Positions 7,671-15,884 of a stretch of DNA of 32,452 bases are shown in pieces (positions within the stretch are counted from its first letter, which is position 1; each line of letters begins with the position of its first letter). The notes beneath the pieces are model-generated. The model did not search any database. It was not told the DNA's origin and worked only from the letters and a program-made list of their open reading frames with translations. The position numbers and the translations under genes are program-made. Source of the stretch: Flemingiibacterium sp045644145 (GTDB taxonomy: Bacteria > Bacillota > Clostridia > Oscillospirales > CAG-272); assembly GCA_045644145.1 (NCBI GenBank), contig JAZRGK010000003.1:1-32452 (forward strand), read 5' to 3'.

Positions 7671-8966
7671 TTACATATCCTTGAAACTCTTGAAACGGCG
7701 GATAACAACCGCAGAAGATAGTGCGCCGAGGAAGAGAATACCGGTGATAGAGAAAAGCGTGATCTCCCAGCCAAAGTTCTGGGAGAGGATACCGATGATA
7801 AGCGAGGAAAGTCCCGTACCTGCGCATGCGGCGGAGTTAAACAGCCCCGCGGCAGTGCCGGAACGCCCGAATTTAACGAATCTTAAAGGCACAAGGCTCA
7901 CATACATGGTTGCGGAAGCGGCTATTAAGGGTGCGGTGATAAGGAGTATAACAATAAGCGCACCAAGGCTTCGTGTGCCAAACAGAGCCAATAAGAAAAG
8001 CCCCACGCTTCCAAGACCCATATACAGTGCGGAGGATGTAACCTCGTTGTGCGTAAGCTTATCGAAGATGAATCTTCCAACGAAAACGCCAAGGAAGTTA
8101 CATACAGGGAGGATGGTCGATAGCATAACGCTGAAGCTTGCATCGAACGAAAACAGCTCCGCGATCATTGTGGGAAGCCAGCTAACGAATCCGTCATATG
8201 CGGTGCCTTTAAGAAACAGGGAGATGAGAATAGCGATGCCGCCCGAGAGCCCCAGCAGCTCCATCAAGCTGTGGTGAGATGTTGTGGATGCTTTGTTATC
8301 CGAAACGGCGGCAGGTGCTTCGGAAACCAGCTCCCTTCTACAGCAGAGCTTCGAAATTTTAAAGGTTGCGCATACCCAAAAGGCAAAAAGTGTAAAGCCA
8401 ACAGCCGCAGAGGTCACAAACAGTTCTTTCCATGAGAAAAGCCGAAGCACTTGTTGGGATATTAGATATGTTCCCACAGCACCGGCGATAGATGAAGCGT
8501 ATAGGTTCGCGCCGGCGGTTGCACGGCGTTTTTCGGACATGAGTGTTGAGGCTATGCGGATTATGGACGGCCATGTAGCAGACTGAGAGAATCCGCCGAT
8601 AGACCATACAATGACATAGGGTACGATGCTTGGAGTGTTGGCGTAAGCGAGGAGCGCACCAACAGCGTTTGCAGTAGATGAAAGCATGAGAGATGCGGCT
8701 ATATATTTGAAAGGATGAACTTTTTCCGACAGAAAACCGTTAATGAACATTCCAAGACCATATGCAAGCATATGTGCAGAAGCAACAGTTCCGGCAACAT
8801 CCTTGGTAAAAACGCCTTCGGGGACAAGCTCTGCCATTGCCTGCGCCCAAAATGTTCGAGTGGCAGAAAATAGGCAGTACACGATAATGCAGGCGATAAA
8901 AAGCATAGTACCGTTTTTTTCATCGGTCAACGGTGTACACACAAGCTTTCGTTTGTTTTTTGGCAT
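7671..8966 (-). CDS. MFS transporter, OPA (organophosphate antiporter)-like
   Basis: A 431-residue, 12-helix major facilitator protein. The pattern is closest to the OPA group (GlpT/UhpT/PgtP-like): FSATRTFWAQAMAEL near the N terminus, GFLSEKVHP in the loop between helices 2 and 3, and WPSIIRIASTLMSEKRRATAG in the helix 4-5 region. That group exchanges sugar phosphates or glycerol-3-phosphate for phosphate, but the substrate here is not determined. The start at 8966 (MPKNKRK) is chosen over 9062 because GAAAGG lies 8 nt upstream and the extra 32 residues would lie in the leader. The transporter has its own consensus promoter and an operator-like palindrome in its leader. Confidence 0.85.
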   Translation of the reverse strand: MPKNKRKLVCTPLTDEKNGTMLFIACIIVYCLFSATRTFWAQAMAELVPEGVFTKDVAGTVASAHMLAYGLGMFINGFLSEKVHPFKYIAASLMLSSTANAVGALLAYANTPSIVPYVIVWSIGGFSQSATWPSIIRIASTLMSEKRRATAGANLYASSIAGAVGTYLISQQVLRLFSWKELFVTSAAVGFTLFAFWVCATFKISKLCCRRELVSEAPAAVSDNKASTTSHHSLMELLGLSGGIAILISLFLKGTAYDGFVSWLPTMIAELFSFDASFSVMLSTILPVCNFLGVFVGRFIFDKLTHNEVTSSALYMGLGSVGLFLLALFGTRSLGALIVILLITAPLIAASATMYVSLVPLRFVKFGRSGTAAGLFNSAACAGTGLSSLIIGILSQNFGWEITLFSITGILFLGALSSAVVIRRFKSFKDM

Positions 8967-9015
8967 GATAAACGCCTTTCGTGATGTTGCTTTTAAGCAT
9001 ATTTTACGGTTTTGG

Positions 9016-9037
9016 TCGGAAAAAGATCTTTTGCCGA
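9016..9037. promoter_or_regulatory. 22-bp operator-like palindrome in the MFS leader
   Basis: A 22-bp palindrome with 10 of 11 matched positions (TCGG-x-AAAAGATCTTTT-x-CCGA), and no central loop. It lies 14 bp downstream of the MFS -10 box. A looped RNA hairpin is unlikely, so it is better read as a repressor-binding site for a dimeric regulator. The regulator is not in the window as far as can be told. Confidence 0.5.
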
Positions 9038-9050
9038 AATTACCACAACT

Positions 9051-9079
9051 ATTATAATACACCCGACATGATTTGTCAA
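9051..9079 (-). promoter_or_regulatory. Consensus sigma-A promoter of the MFS transporter gene
   Basis: On the minus strand, TTGACA (9074-9079), a 17-bp spacer and TATAAT (9051-9056) match consensus at all 12 positions. The leader to the start codon is about 80 nt and carries the palindrome at 9016-9037. Confidence 0.9.
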
Positions 9080-9492
9080 TCTAAAAAGGCGGGATTTTTG
9101 CGTAATTTTTTGCGGCAATGCCGTTTCCGCTTCCCGCACCTCGCGGCGATGGCGTAATCGCTTCGCTCCCCACCGTCGGTTTGCGGCACACTAAGTTTTG
9201 CGCCAAGTTACATTTGAACACACAAAGGATTACCGCACCCCAAGCTGCCGGAGTGGTGAGGACCCACGCAGGCGGCGCAAATCCGTGCGTTTCGAACGGA
9301 TAGGTGATGGGACGTATTGGCAGTCAAAGACTGCTGGGCGCCGTCCCCCTACAGTTTTGTTTTTTGCCCCATGTATAAAGTTTTTTGCGGAGCTTTTTTT
9401 CAGAAAAGCGACCGTATCTCCCTTTTGCGTTCATATCCACTTAACATTTTCATGCTAAACTGTGGTAAACTAACATGAGGAAAGGGGGCGGC
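9080..9492. other. Intergenic region with dispersed-repeat hairpins, no gene seen
   Basis: No convincing gene: the open frames here lack ribosome-binding sites and recognisable protein features. It contains a hairpin (ATCCGT facing ACGGAT, about 9284-9303) and a compound hairpin at 9309-9347 (GGGACG/CGTCCC outside, a perfect GCAGTC-AAA-GACTGC inside), followed by CCCCTACAGTTTTG. The phrase CCCCTACAGT recurs after a hairpin between argG and argH, which suggests a dispersed palindromic repeat. A weak candidate promoter for the helicase gene (TTAACA, TAAACT, spacer about 19) lies near 9440-9472. Confidence 0.5.
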
Positions 9493-11904
9493 GTGAGCGT
9501 GGACGTAAAAATATCGGTGCGTGAGCTGGTGAGTTTTGTTATGCGCTCGGGGAGTCTTGACCGACCGAGAGCAAGCTTTGCGAGATTAAGGCAGGGAACT
9601 GCTGTGCATAAGATGATACAAAGTCGCGGCGGCGATAATTATTCCCCCGAAGTGCCGCTTTCCTGCGATATTGAGTACGGGGATGTAACCTTCCACATAA
9701 GCGGAAGGGCGGACGGCATAATCTCGGAGAACGGCGCTTATACGGTAGATGAGATAAAGTCTGTTTTATGCTCGCCGAGATCGGTTTCTCCCGAAAATTA
9801 CCCAGAATATGAGGCGCAGGCGGATCTGTATGCCTATATGGTGACGCAGACTTTCGGTGTCGCGAGAGTCAACGTGCAGATCACCTTCGTTTCGGTTGAT
9901 ACGCTTGAATCGGAGTCGTATTCCGCCGTCCGTACCGCTGAGGAGCTTCGTACACGGGTGATTAACCTGCTTCATGTATATTACCCATTTGCAAAACTCG
10001 AAGCAGATGGAACAGAGCGTTTTACGTCATCGGCGCATAGGCTGAAATTTCCTCATAAAACATACAGAGAAGGTCAGCAGGATATAATCCTCGAAACCTT
10101 CAGAAATATAAAAAATAAGGGCAAACTATTTGTAGAGGCGCCTACGGGAATCGGTAAGACGCTGTCGGTGTGCTACGGCGCGGTGAAGGCTGTGGGCGAG
10201 GGACACGGAAGACGGATATTCTACTTCACCCCCAAGTCTACCGTTGGCGAAGCGCCTGCCGCCGCATTCGCCCTGATGGGCGACCACGGACTTTCGGCGC
10301 GCATTATCACACTGTGCGCAAAAGAGAAAATGTGCCTTTGCAGGGAGCGGGTGCATGACTGCAGAAGCGAGGGATGCCCATATTCAAACGGGCATTACGA
10401 TAGGGTGAACGATGCGCTGTATGAGCTTCTTTCCGAGAGCCGCAATATCTCCCCCGAGGCGGTGCAGACTGTTGCAAGGAAGTATTCGGTGTGCCCATAC
10501 GAGCTGTCCCTTGATGCGGCGCTGTTTTCGGACGTGGTTATATGCGACTGCAACTATCTTTTTGACCCGAGAGTGTATCTTCGCCGATTCTTCGACGAGG
10601 GATGCGACGGTTCGGGGAATATCGCCCTGGTTGACGAGGCGCACGACCTTGTTGACCGTGCAAGGGAGATGTACTCCGCGGAAATATCAGTTACGGTGTA
10701 TGAAAAGCTGCTTGTGCTTATTCCCGAGAGCGATTTTATCCTATATTTGCCGTTAAAGCATCTCGTGGCTGAACTTCGTGCTGTGCGTGAAAAGTGTACG
10801 GAGAACGCATATTTTGACGGCGAGGAAGAGTGTGGCACACTGCTTCTCACGGAAAGCTTCAAGAGCGTAGCTGATGCCGCGGCGGAATTTTTTAGGGAAG
10901 CCGTAAAGTGGCTCAAAGTAAACGGAACAAACGTCGCTGAGGTGCCATTTGAGGGCAGAACTTTAGAATGGGCGGTGAGAGATGCGGCGTTTACTGCTAA
11001 GCGCTTCGCGGATGCATCGGGACGGGCGGACAAACGATTTATGCATCTTGCAAAACGTCGGGGTGAGTGGGTATGCGTGAGAACACTGTGCATTGACCCG
11101 TCGAAGCTGCTTGCCGAGAGAATGAAGCGTGTAGGCAGCACGGTGATGTTCTCGGCTACCCTTAAGCCTATGGAATATTTTACGGATATTTTGGGCGGCA
11201 AAAAGGCAAACACTCTTACACTGCCGTCACCGTTCAAAAGAGAGCAACTGTTTTCGGCTATCATGCATAAGGTTTCATTAAGATATGCTGACAGAGAGCG
11301 AACGCTATCGTCTGTTATCGAAATAATTGATGCCACGGTGAACTCAAGGCTTGGCAATTACATGGTGTTCCTACCCTCATACGAGATGCTGAAAAAGGTG
11401 GTGCACGCCTATAAACGTTACGACCCGTCGGCGGATATCTGCGTGCAGAAGCAGGATATGACCGAGGCGGAGCGGAAGGCGTTTCTTGCGCGCTTTATGG
11501 ATGACGGGGCGGTTATCGGATTTGCGGTGCTTGGTGGAATGTTTTCCGAGAGTGTCGACCTTGCGGGCGAGAAGCTTATCGGCGCTGTTGTGGTTGGAAC
11601 GGGGCTTGCAAGGCTGAATCTTGAAACCAATATAGTGGCGGATTATTTTGAGAGAACGAGAGAGGCAGGCTTTGAATATGCTTACCTTTATCCTGCCATG
11701 AACAAGGTTTTGCAGGCGGTGGGACGCGTTATACGCGGCGAAAATGACAGAGGCGTGTGCGTGCTTATTGATGACAGATACGCGACACCTCAGTATTCGA
11801 GGCTTCTTACCGGTCATTTGCGTGATATACACCTCGTGGGTAATGAAATTGCCCTTGCAGGGGCTTTGGAAGAATTTTGGGACGAGGCGGACGAGGAAGA
11901 ATGA
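9493..11904 (+). CDS. XPD/DinG-like Fe-S DNA helicase with N-terminal PD-(D/E)XK nuclease-like domain
   Basis: About 803 residues of a superfamily 2 DNA helicase. The N-terminal 190 residues look like a PD-(D/E)XK (Cas4/RecB-like) nuclease domain: an early HK(M), GRADGI with its Asp, VDEIKS as the ExK pair, and a later QADLYAYM. The helicase core follows, with Walker A APTGIGKT (about 216), four Cys between about 275 and 335 placed as in XPD Fe-S domains, DEAH in VDEAHDL (about 380), and motif VI QAVGRVIRG near the C terminus. It probably unwinds damaged or structured DNA, with possible nuclease trimming. The ATG at 9475 has no ribosome-binding site. GTG at 9493 (AAAGG 7 nt before) or GTG at 9499 fits better, and homologues begin near the latter. 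Confidence 0.9.
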   Translation: MSVDVKISVRELVSFVMRSGSLDRPRASFARLRQGTAVHKMIQSRGGDNYSPEVPLSCDIEYGDVTFHISGRADGIISENGAYTVDEIKSVLCSPRSVSPENYPEYEAQADLYAYMVTQTFGVARVNVQITFVSVDTLESESYSAVRTAEELRTRVINLLHVYYPFAKLEADGTERFTSSAHRLKFPHKTYREGQQDIILETFRNIKNKGKLFVEAPTGIGKTLSVCYGAVKAVGEGHGRRIFYFTPKSTVGEAPAAAFALMGDHGLSARIITLCAKEKMCLCRERVHDCRSEGCPYSNGHYDRVNDALYELLSESRNISPEAVQTVARKYSVCPYELSLDAALFSDVVICDCNYLFDPRVYLRRFFDEGCDGSGNIALVDEAHDLVDRAREMYSAEISVTVYEKLLVLIPESDFILYLPLKHLVAELRAVREKCTENAYFDGEEECGTLLLTESFKSVADAAAEFFREAVKWLKVNGTNVAEVPFEGRTLEWAVRDAAFTAKRFADASGRADKRFMHLAKRRGEWVCVRTLCIDPSKLLAERMKRVGSTVMFSATLKPMEYFTDILGGKKANTLTLPSPFKREQLFSAIMHKVSLRYADRERTLSSVIEIIDATVNSRLGNYMVFLPSYEMLKKVVHAYKRYDPSADICVQKQDMTEAERKAFLARFMDDGAVIGFAVLGGMFSESVDLAGEKLIGAVVVGTGLARLNLETNIVADYFERTREAGFEYAYLYPAMNKVLQAVGRVIRGENDRGVCVLIDDRYATPQYSRLLTGHLRDIHLVGNEIALAGALEEFWDEADEEE

Positions 11905-11961
11905 TGCTTTCGGCGTAAAATTTCACTGATAGAGCCAAATTTAAAAAATTATAAAAACCTA

Positions 11962-11990
11962 TTGTATTTTACACGGATGTGTGGTATACT
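11962..11990 (+). promoter_or_regulatory. Promoter of the structured RNA
   Basis: TTGTAT (11962-11967), a 17-bp spacer and TATACT (11985-11990) predict a start near 11996-11997. That coincides with the 5' strand of the closing helix of the RNA downstream, which supports both calls. Confidence 0.7.
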
Positions 11991-11994
11991 AAAG

Positions 11995-12228
11995 ACAAGA
12001 GAAGAAGCAAATCGGCAAACTTCCTGCCATGTGCGTGATGTACAAGTTTTAAAAACCCACAAAAGAAATAAATGGAGTCCGGTCTTCATCTGATGGGAAT
12101 GCAGACCTCCCGACCGTTCCTGATTTGTGAAACGCCTCGCGTTTCTGCACGAACGACTCGGATGTTGGGAGCACAAAACAGGTGAGAGGACACCAGCCTT
12201 GCACATGCAGGGTTTTCTTATCTTGTAT
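11995..12228 (+). ncRNA. Structured non-coding RNA, 6S-like or other large clostridial RNA
   Basis: A roughly 232-nt RNA whose two ends pair: 11995-12006 with 12215-12226 (one mismatch), then 12023-12034 with 12201-12211 (11 bp with one bulged C). The interior holds a hairpin GGTCT/AGACC near 12093-12119, a long arm (CTCCC/GGGAG and CGTTC/GAACG) capped by the perfect stem GAAACGC-CTC-GCGTTTC, and a small GGTG/CACC hairpin on the 3' side. A terminal closing stem, a large single-stranded bubble and a long arm are the architecture of 6S RNA, the RNA polymerase decoy. The length is somewhat above typical, so another family such as raiA RNA is possible. There is no open frame, and the RNA ends about 40 bp before rlmD. 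I am sure of the structure but not of the family. Confidence 0.65.
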
Positions 12229-12269
12229 CACACGGCACGGCGGGTTTTTTGTATGTATTCGGAGGAATC

Positions 12270-13676
12270 ATGAGGCATATAAACCCTTCAAAAAAGAACG
12301 ATATTTCGGATATTACCATAACTGATATAAATAATCTCGGATGCGGCGTTGGACGTATAAACGGCGTTGTTACATTTGTGCCTGCCGCATGCACGGGGGA
12401 CGAGCTGACGGTAAAGCTTATTAAGGTGACATCCGATTACAACGTAGCAAAAATTGAGAAAATAAATAAGCCATCCCCGTATAGAGTAGACCCTGGATGC
12501 TCCGCGGCGAAGCGGTGCGGTGGGTGCGTGTACCGATATGTTACATACGAGCACGAGCTTGAACTTAAAAAGAACCGTGTTGCTATGTCCATGAAAAAAG
12601 CGGGGCTTGATGTGGCGGTAGAGGATGTTCTTCATACAGGAGAGCTTGACGGCTACCGCAACAAGGCTCAGTATCCCATCGGAAGCATTACCCTTGGAAA
12701 GGGGGAGTCCGCCGTGACACGCACCGCCATCGGTTTTTACGCCGAGAAGAGTCACGAGATAATTCCTTGTGTGGATGAGAACGGCTCCTGCAGACTTCAG
12801 CCGCCCATATTCGGTGAGATAGCGGATTTTGTGCGCGTGTACATGGATGAAAACAAGCTTGCGGCTTACGATGAGGCAACGGGGCAGGGACTTATGCGCC
12901 ACTTATATCTCCGCCGTTCGGAGAGCACGGGGCAGGTCATGGTGTGCCTTGTTGCCACAAGAAACGACAAATCGCTTTTATCCCTTGCATGCGCGCTGTG
13001 CGGCAAATTTGAGTGCATTGCCAGCCTTTATGTGAACGTAAATAAAAAGAACACCAACGTGGTGCTGGGCGACGAATATCATCTTTTGTACGGCGAAAAG
13101 AAGCTTACGGACAAGCTGTGCGGACGCACGTTTGAGATCTCTCCTCAGTCCTTCTGGCAGGTGAACCGGCGCGGTGCGGAGCTTCTTTACACCAAGGCGG
13201 CAGAGCTTGCGGATATTAAGCCAGACGAAATGGTGCTTGACCTTTTCTGCGGAATCGGCACGGTAGGTATGTCCGTGTGCACCCCTGAGGTGAAGCTGTA
13301 CGGCATTGAGATTGTCCCCGAGGCGGTGGAAAACGCGAAGCGCAACGCCAAGTTAAACGGTTACGGGAACGCGGAGTTTATATGCTGCGATGCGTCCGAT
13401 CCGGGTTCCTTCGACAAGGAGCTTGACCGTATTGCGAATGGCGGACTTGACGCGGTAATTCTCGATCCGCCCCGTAAGGGCTGTTCCGCAGAGCTTTTAC
13501 AGCGGCTTATGGAGATCGCGCCGAAGCGGATCGTGTATATTTCCTGCAATCCGGACACTCTTGCACGGGATATTGCGGTGCTTTCGGGGGCGTACTCATG
13601 CGAGCGTGTGTATCCTGTGGACATGTTTCCCAGAACGGGGCATTGTGAGTGCGCGACGGTGATGTTTTATAATTAG
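12270..13676 (+). CDS. 23S rRNA (uracil-5-)-methyltransferase, RlmD/RlmCD type
   Basis: A 468-residue TrmA/RumA-family enzyme that methylates a uridine of 23S rRNA at C5 using SAM. It has an N-terminal TRAM domain (about 1-65), then an Fe-S cysteine set (Cys77, Cys83, Cys86 in GCSAAKRCGGC, with a fourth Cys near 165), and a Rossmann methyltransferase domain with SPQSFWQVN, LDLFCGIGTVG, DPPRKGC and the catalytic nucleophile in YISCNPDTLARD. ATG 12270 is chosen because GGAGG lies 4 nt before it; a TTG at 12249 would place that site inside the gene. The 3' end encodes RTGHCEC, and a related 24-bp sequence recurs beyond the next gene. The exact target uridine is not predictable. Confidence 0.93.
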   Translation: MRHINPSKKNDISDITITDINNLGCGVGRINGVVTFVPAACTGDELTVKLIKVTSDYNVAKIEKINKPSPYRVDPGCSAAKRCGGCVYRYVTYEHELELKKNRVAMSMKKAGLDVAVEDVLHTGELDGYRNKAQYPIGSITLGKGESAVTRTAIGFYAEKSHEIIPCVDENGSCRLQPPIFGEIADFVRVYMDENKLAAYDEATGQGLMRHLYLRRSESTGQVMVCLVATRNDKSLLSLACALCGKFECIASLYVNVNKKNTNVVLGDEYHLLYGEKKLTDKLCGRTFEISPQSFWQVNRRGAELLYTKAAELADIKPDEMVLDLFCGIGTVGMSVCTPEVKLYGIEIVPEAVENAKRNAKLNGYGNAEFICCDASDPGSFDKELDRIANGGLDAVILDPPRKGCSAELLQRLMEIAPKRIVYISCNPDTLARDIAVLSGAYSCERVYPVDMFPRTGHCECATVMFYN

Positions 13677-13698
13677 GTCAGAGAAGGACGGTATATAA

Positions 13699-14349
13699 AT
13701 GTCTGAATATATGGTTTTTATTTTAGAATGTATTGGAACGATAGCTTTTGCGATAACAGGTGTTTTTGTTGCAGTTGAAGCAAACCTTGATTTTTTTGGT
13801 ATTTGTTTTATTGGATGTATTACGGCTGTTGGCGGCGGAATAATGAGAGATGTTGTTCTTGGTATAACCCCGCCGCTTATTTTTGAAAATGTTATTATGA
13901 TTTTAATTGCCGTGATTGTTTCAGTGATCATATTTTTAATTCTATATGTGAAGAACGGTATATATAATCAAAAATCTAAAATTGTACATATAAATAATAT
14001 TTTTGATTCAATAGGATTGGGTGTGTTTTCCATTACGGGTGCTGAAGTTGCTTGTAATAATGGATTTGAAAACAATTTATTGCTGGTACTTGTTTCGGGA
14101 GTCATTACAGGAATCGGCGGAGGAATGCTGAGAGATGTTTTGACAAAAAATATTCCTTTTGTTTTGAGAAAATATGTTTATGCAATTGCATCTTTGCTTG
14201 GAATATTGGTGTTTTATCTCTTAAAAAACAGTATAAGCAGCTTAACTGTATCATCGACAATAGGAGTACTGATTATTGTTGCAGTAAGGCTGCTGGCTTC
14301 AAGATTCAGATGGTCACTGCCTAAAATTACTATCCCTGATGATACCTAA
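13699..14349 (+). CDS. TRIC/UPF0126 family membrane protein
   Basis: A 216-residue membrane protein made of two repeats, each with three hydrophobic helices and the signature GGGxxRD: GGGIMRDVVLG in the first half and GGGMLRDVL in the second. This is the prokaryotic trimeric intracellular cation channel/UPF0126 family (YicG-like). Some members conduct K+ or Na+ and others have been linked to glycine uptake, so the function here is open. The start is supported by AGAAGG 11 nt upstream. Codon use is strikingly AT-rich (TTT, ATT, AAT dominate) compared with rlmD before it and the transporter after it, so the gene was probably acquired. It begins 22 bp after rlmD and is followed by a fragment of another RlmD-like 3' end. 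Confidence 0.88.
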   Translation: MSEYMVFILECIGTIAFAITGVFVAVEANLDFFGICFIGCITAVGGGIMRDVVLGITPPLIFENVIMILIAVIVSVIIFLILYVKNGIYNQKSKIVHINNIFDSIGLGVFSITGAEVACNNGFENNLLLVLVSGVITGIGGGMLRDVLTKNIPFVLRKYVYAIASLLGILVFYLLKNSISSLTVSSTIGVLIIVAVRLLASRFRWSLPKITIPDDT

Positions 14350-14376
14350 TATTTCTTGGTTAATTAAAATATAAAC

Positions 14377-14421
14377 TGCGGCAGACGCTACACGGGGCAC
14401 TGTGAATGCGTGACGCTTTGA
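14377..14421 (+). pseudogene. Fragment of an RlmD-like 3' end
   Basis: Read in the frame ending at the TGA of 14419-14421, this stretch encodes YTGHCECVTL followed by stop, which matches the C-terminal signature of TrmA/RumA-family methyltransferases (rlmD upstream ends RTGHCECATVMFYN). At DNA level, 14392-14415 matches 13635-13658 at 21 of 24 positions, and the differences include synonymous ones. No gene body precedes it: the sequence directly upstream is the AT-rich end of the TRIC gene. It looks like the tail of an original or paralogous rlmD left behind when the AT-rich segment arrived. Confidence 0.6.
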
Positions 14422-14507
14422 ACTTGGGAAGATATACACTAAAATGATTTCGATACCCCATGCTTAAGGCGAATAGCATAGTGGTACATAACATGACGGA
14501 GGACAAA

Positions 14508-15836
14508 ATGACAGAAAAGAAACATGCAAAATTTTCGGGGCGGTGGGGATTTATTCTGTCTGCCGTAGGCTCGGCTGTGGGAATGGCGAATGTCTGGGGA
14601 TTTTCCGCAAAGCTTGGCGCTAACGGCGGCGGAGCGTTTCTCCTCGTTTACCTTGTATTTGTAATACTTTTCAGCACCGTGGGGCTTGCGGCGGAATACG
14701 CCGTTGGACGACATACGCGCACGGGACCGCTTGGGGCATATAAAGCCGTGTGGGCGCACCGCGGTAAGGGCGCGGAAAAAGCCGGTACAGTCATGGGATG
14801 GCTTCCATTTGCAAGCTCTATGTGCATTGCGGTGGGATATGCGGTGATAATCGCCTATGTGCTGAAAGCCTTGTGGGAATCGGTCACCGGAACCCTTATG
14901 AGCGTGGATACCGCGGTGTGGTTTGACTCCTTTTCCGCTAACGGATACTCCGTTGTGCCGTTTCATATCGCTGTGGTAGTTATAACCCTTGTTACACTGC
15001 TACTCGGCGCAAAAAGCATCGAAAAATCCAACAAAATAATGATGCCCGTGTTCTTTATCATATTTGCGGTGCTTGCGGTTCGTGTTGCGTTCCTGCCGGG
15101 CGCTGTGGAAGGGTATAAATTCATGTTTACCCTCGACTTGGCGGTGCTCCGTGACCCTATGGTTTGGGTTTGGGCGATGGGACAGGCATTTTTCTCCCTC
15201 TCCCTTATCGGAAGCGGCATGGTAACATACGGCGCATATCTTCCCGAGGGCGAGGATATCGTAAAATCCGCCGTGCGTACCGCGCTTTTCGATACGCTTG
15301 CGGCAATCGTAGCGGCGCTTGTGATTATTCCCTCATGCTTCGCCTATGATCTTGACGTTGGCGCAGGACCGGCGCTCCTTTTCGTAACGCTTCCGCGAAT
15401 ATTGCAGGATATTCCGTTTGGACAGCTTTTTGCCGTTATACTCTACGTTGCCATGATATTTGCAGGCATCAGCTCGCTTCAGAATATGTTTGAAGCCGTG
15501 GCGGAATCCATTGAAAATAAGTATCCGAGAATACGCCGCGTGGCGGTACTTGGGATATTATGCGTTATCTGCCTTGGAATTGGCGTGAACATGGAATCCA
15601 TAAATATTTGGGGGCCGTGGATGGACATTCTCTATATCTACATCATCCCCATAGGCGCAACAATCGGTTCTGTTTCATGGTTCTGGGGAATGAAAAAAGA
15701 TGTGCTCCTTGATGAAATAAACAAGGGGGCAGGGCGCAGTCACGGGAAGCCGTGGTACTTCGTTGGACGTTATATTTACGTTCCCTGTGCGCTTATTCTC
15801 TGCCTTGTTGCGATTTTTATGCAGATAGCCTTTTAA
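14508..15836 (+). CDS. Sodium-dependent transporter, NSS (SNF) family
   Basis: A 442-residue transporter of the neurotransmitter:sodium symporter family, with the LeuT fold and about 11 helices, expected to import an amino acid or similar solute with Na+. The first helix carries the unwound-helix signature (SAVGSAVGMANVW, then GANGGGAF), and helix 2 ends with AEYAVGR. The usual WRFP of helix 1 reads WGFS here, so the extracellular-gate Arg (LeuT R30) is replaced by Gly. ATG 14508 is preferred over 14460 because GGAGG lies 5 nt upstream. Substrate unknown. It shares a bidirectional terminator with the convergent cimA gene. Confidence 0.9.
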   Translation: MTEKKHAKFSGRWGFILSAVGSAVGMANVWGFSAKLGANGGGAFLLVYLVFVILFSTVGLAAEYAVGRHTRTGPLGAYKAVWAHRGKGAEKAGTVMGWLPFASSMCIAVGYAVIIAYVLKALWESVTGTLMSVDTAVWFDSFSANGYSVVPFHIAVVVITLVTLLLGAKSIEKSNKIMMPVFFIIFAVLAVRVAFLPGAVEGYKFMFTLDLAVLRDPMVWVWAMGQAFFSLSLIGSGMVTYGAYLPEGEDIVKSAVRTALFDTLAAIVAALVIIPSCFAYDLDVGAGPALLFVTLPRILQDIPFGQLFAVILYVAMIFAGISSLQNMFEAVAESIENKYPRIRRVAVLGILCVICLGIGVNMESINIWGPWMDILYIYIIPIGATIGSVSWFWGMKKDVLLDEINKGAGRSHGKPWYFVGRYIYVPCALILCLVAIFMQIAF

Positions 15837-15840
15837 ATTA

Positions 15841-15879
15841 AAAATCACTTGCCGCCGAAAGGCTTGCAAGTGATTTTTT
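15841..15879. terminator. Bidirectional intrinsic terminator
   Basis: A 12-bp stem (AAAATCACTTGC at 15841-15852 with GCAAGTGATTTT at 15866-15877), a 13-nt loop, and T-runs on both strands (TTTTTT rightward, TTTTTAATTT leftward). It lies between the convergent NSS transporter and cimA stops and can end both transcripts. Confidence 0.93.
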
Positions 15880-15884
15880 CGTTA

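Noticed and set aside
9118..9458. Open frames of 60-86 codons in the gap before the helicase gene
   Set aside because: No ribosome-binding sites, overlapping frames, atypical composition, and they cross hairpin repeats; no protein features recognised.
11949..12231. 85- and 60-codon minus-strand frames opposite the structured RNA
   Set aside because: They are antisense to a region with paired ends and a promoter on the plus strand, and lack ribosome-binding sites.
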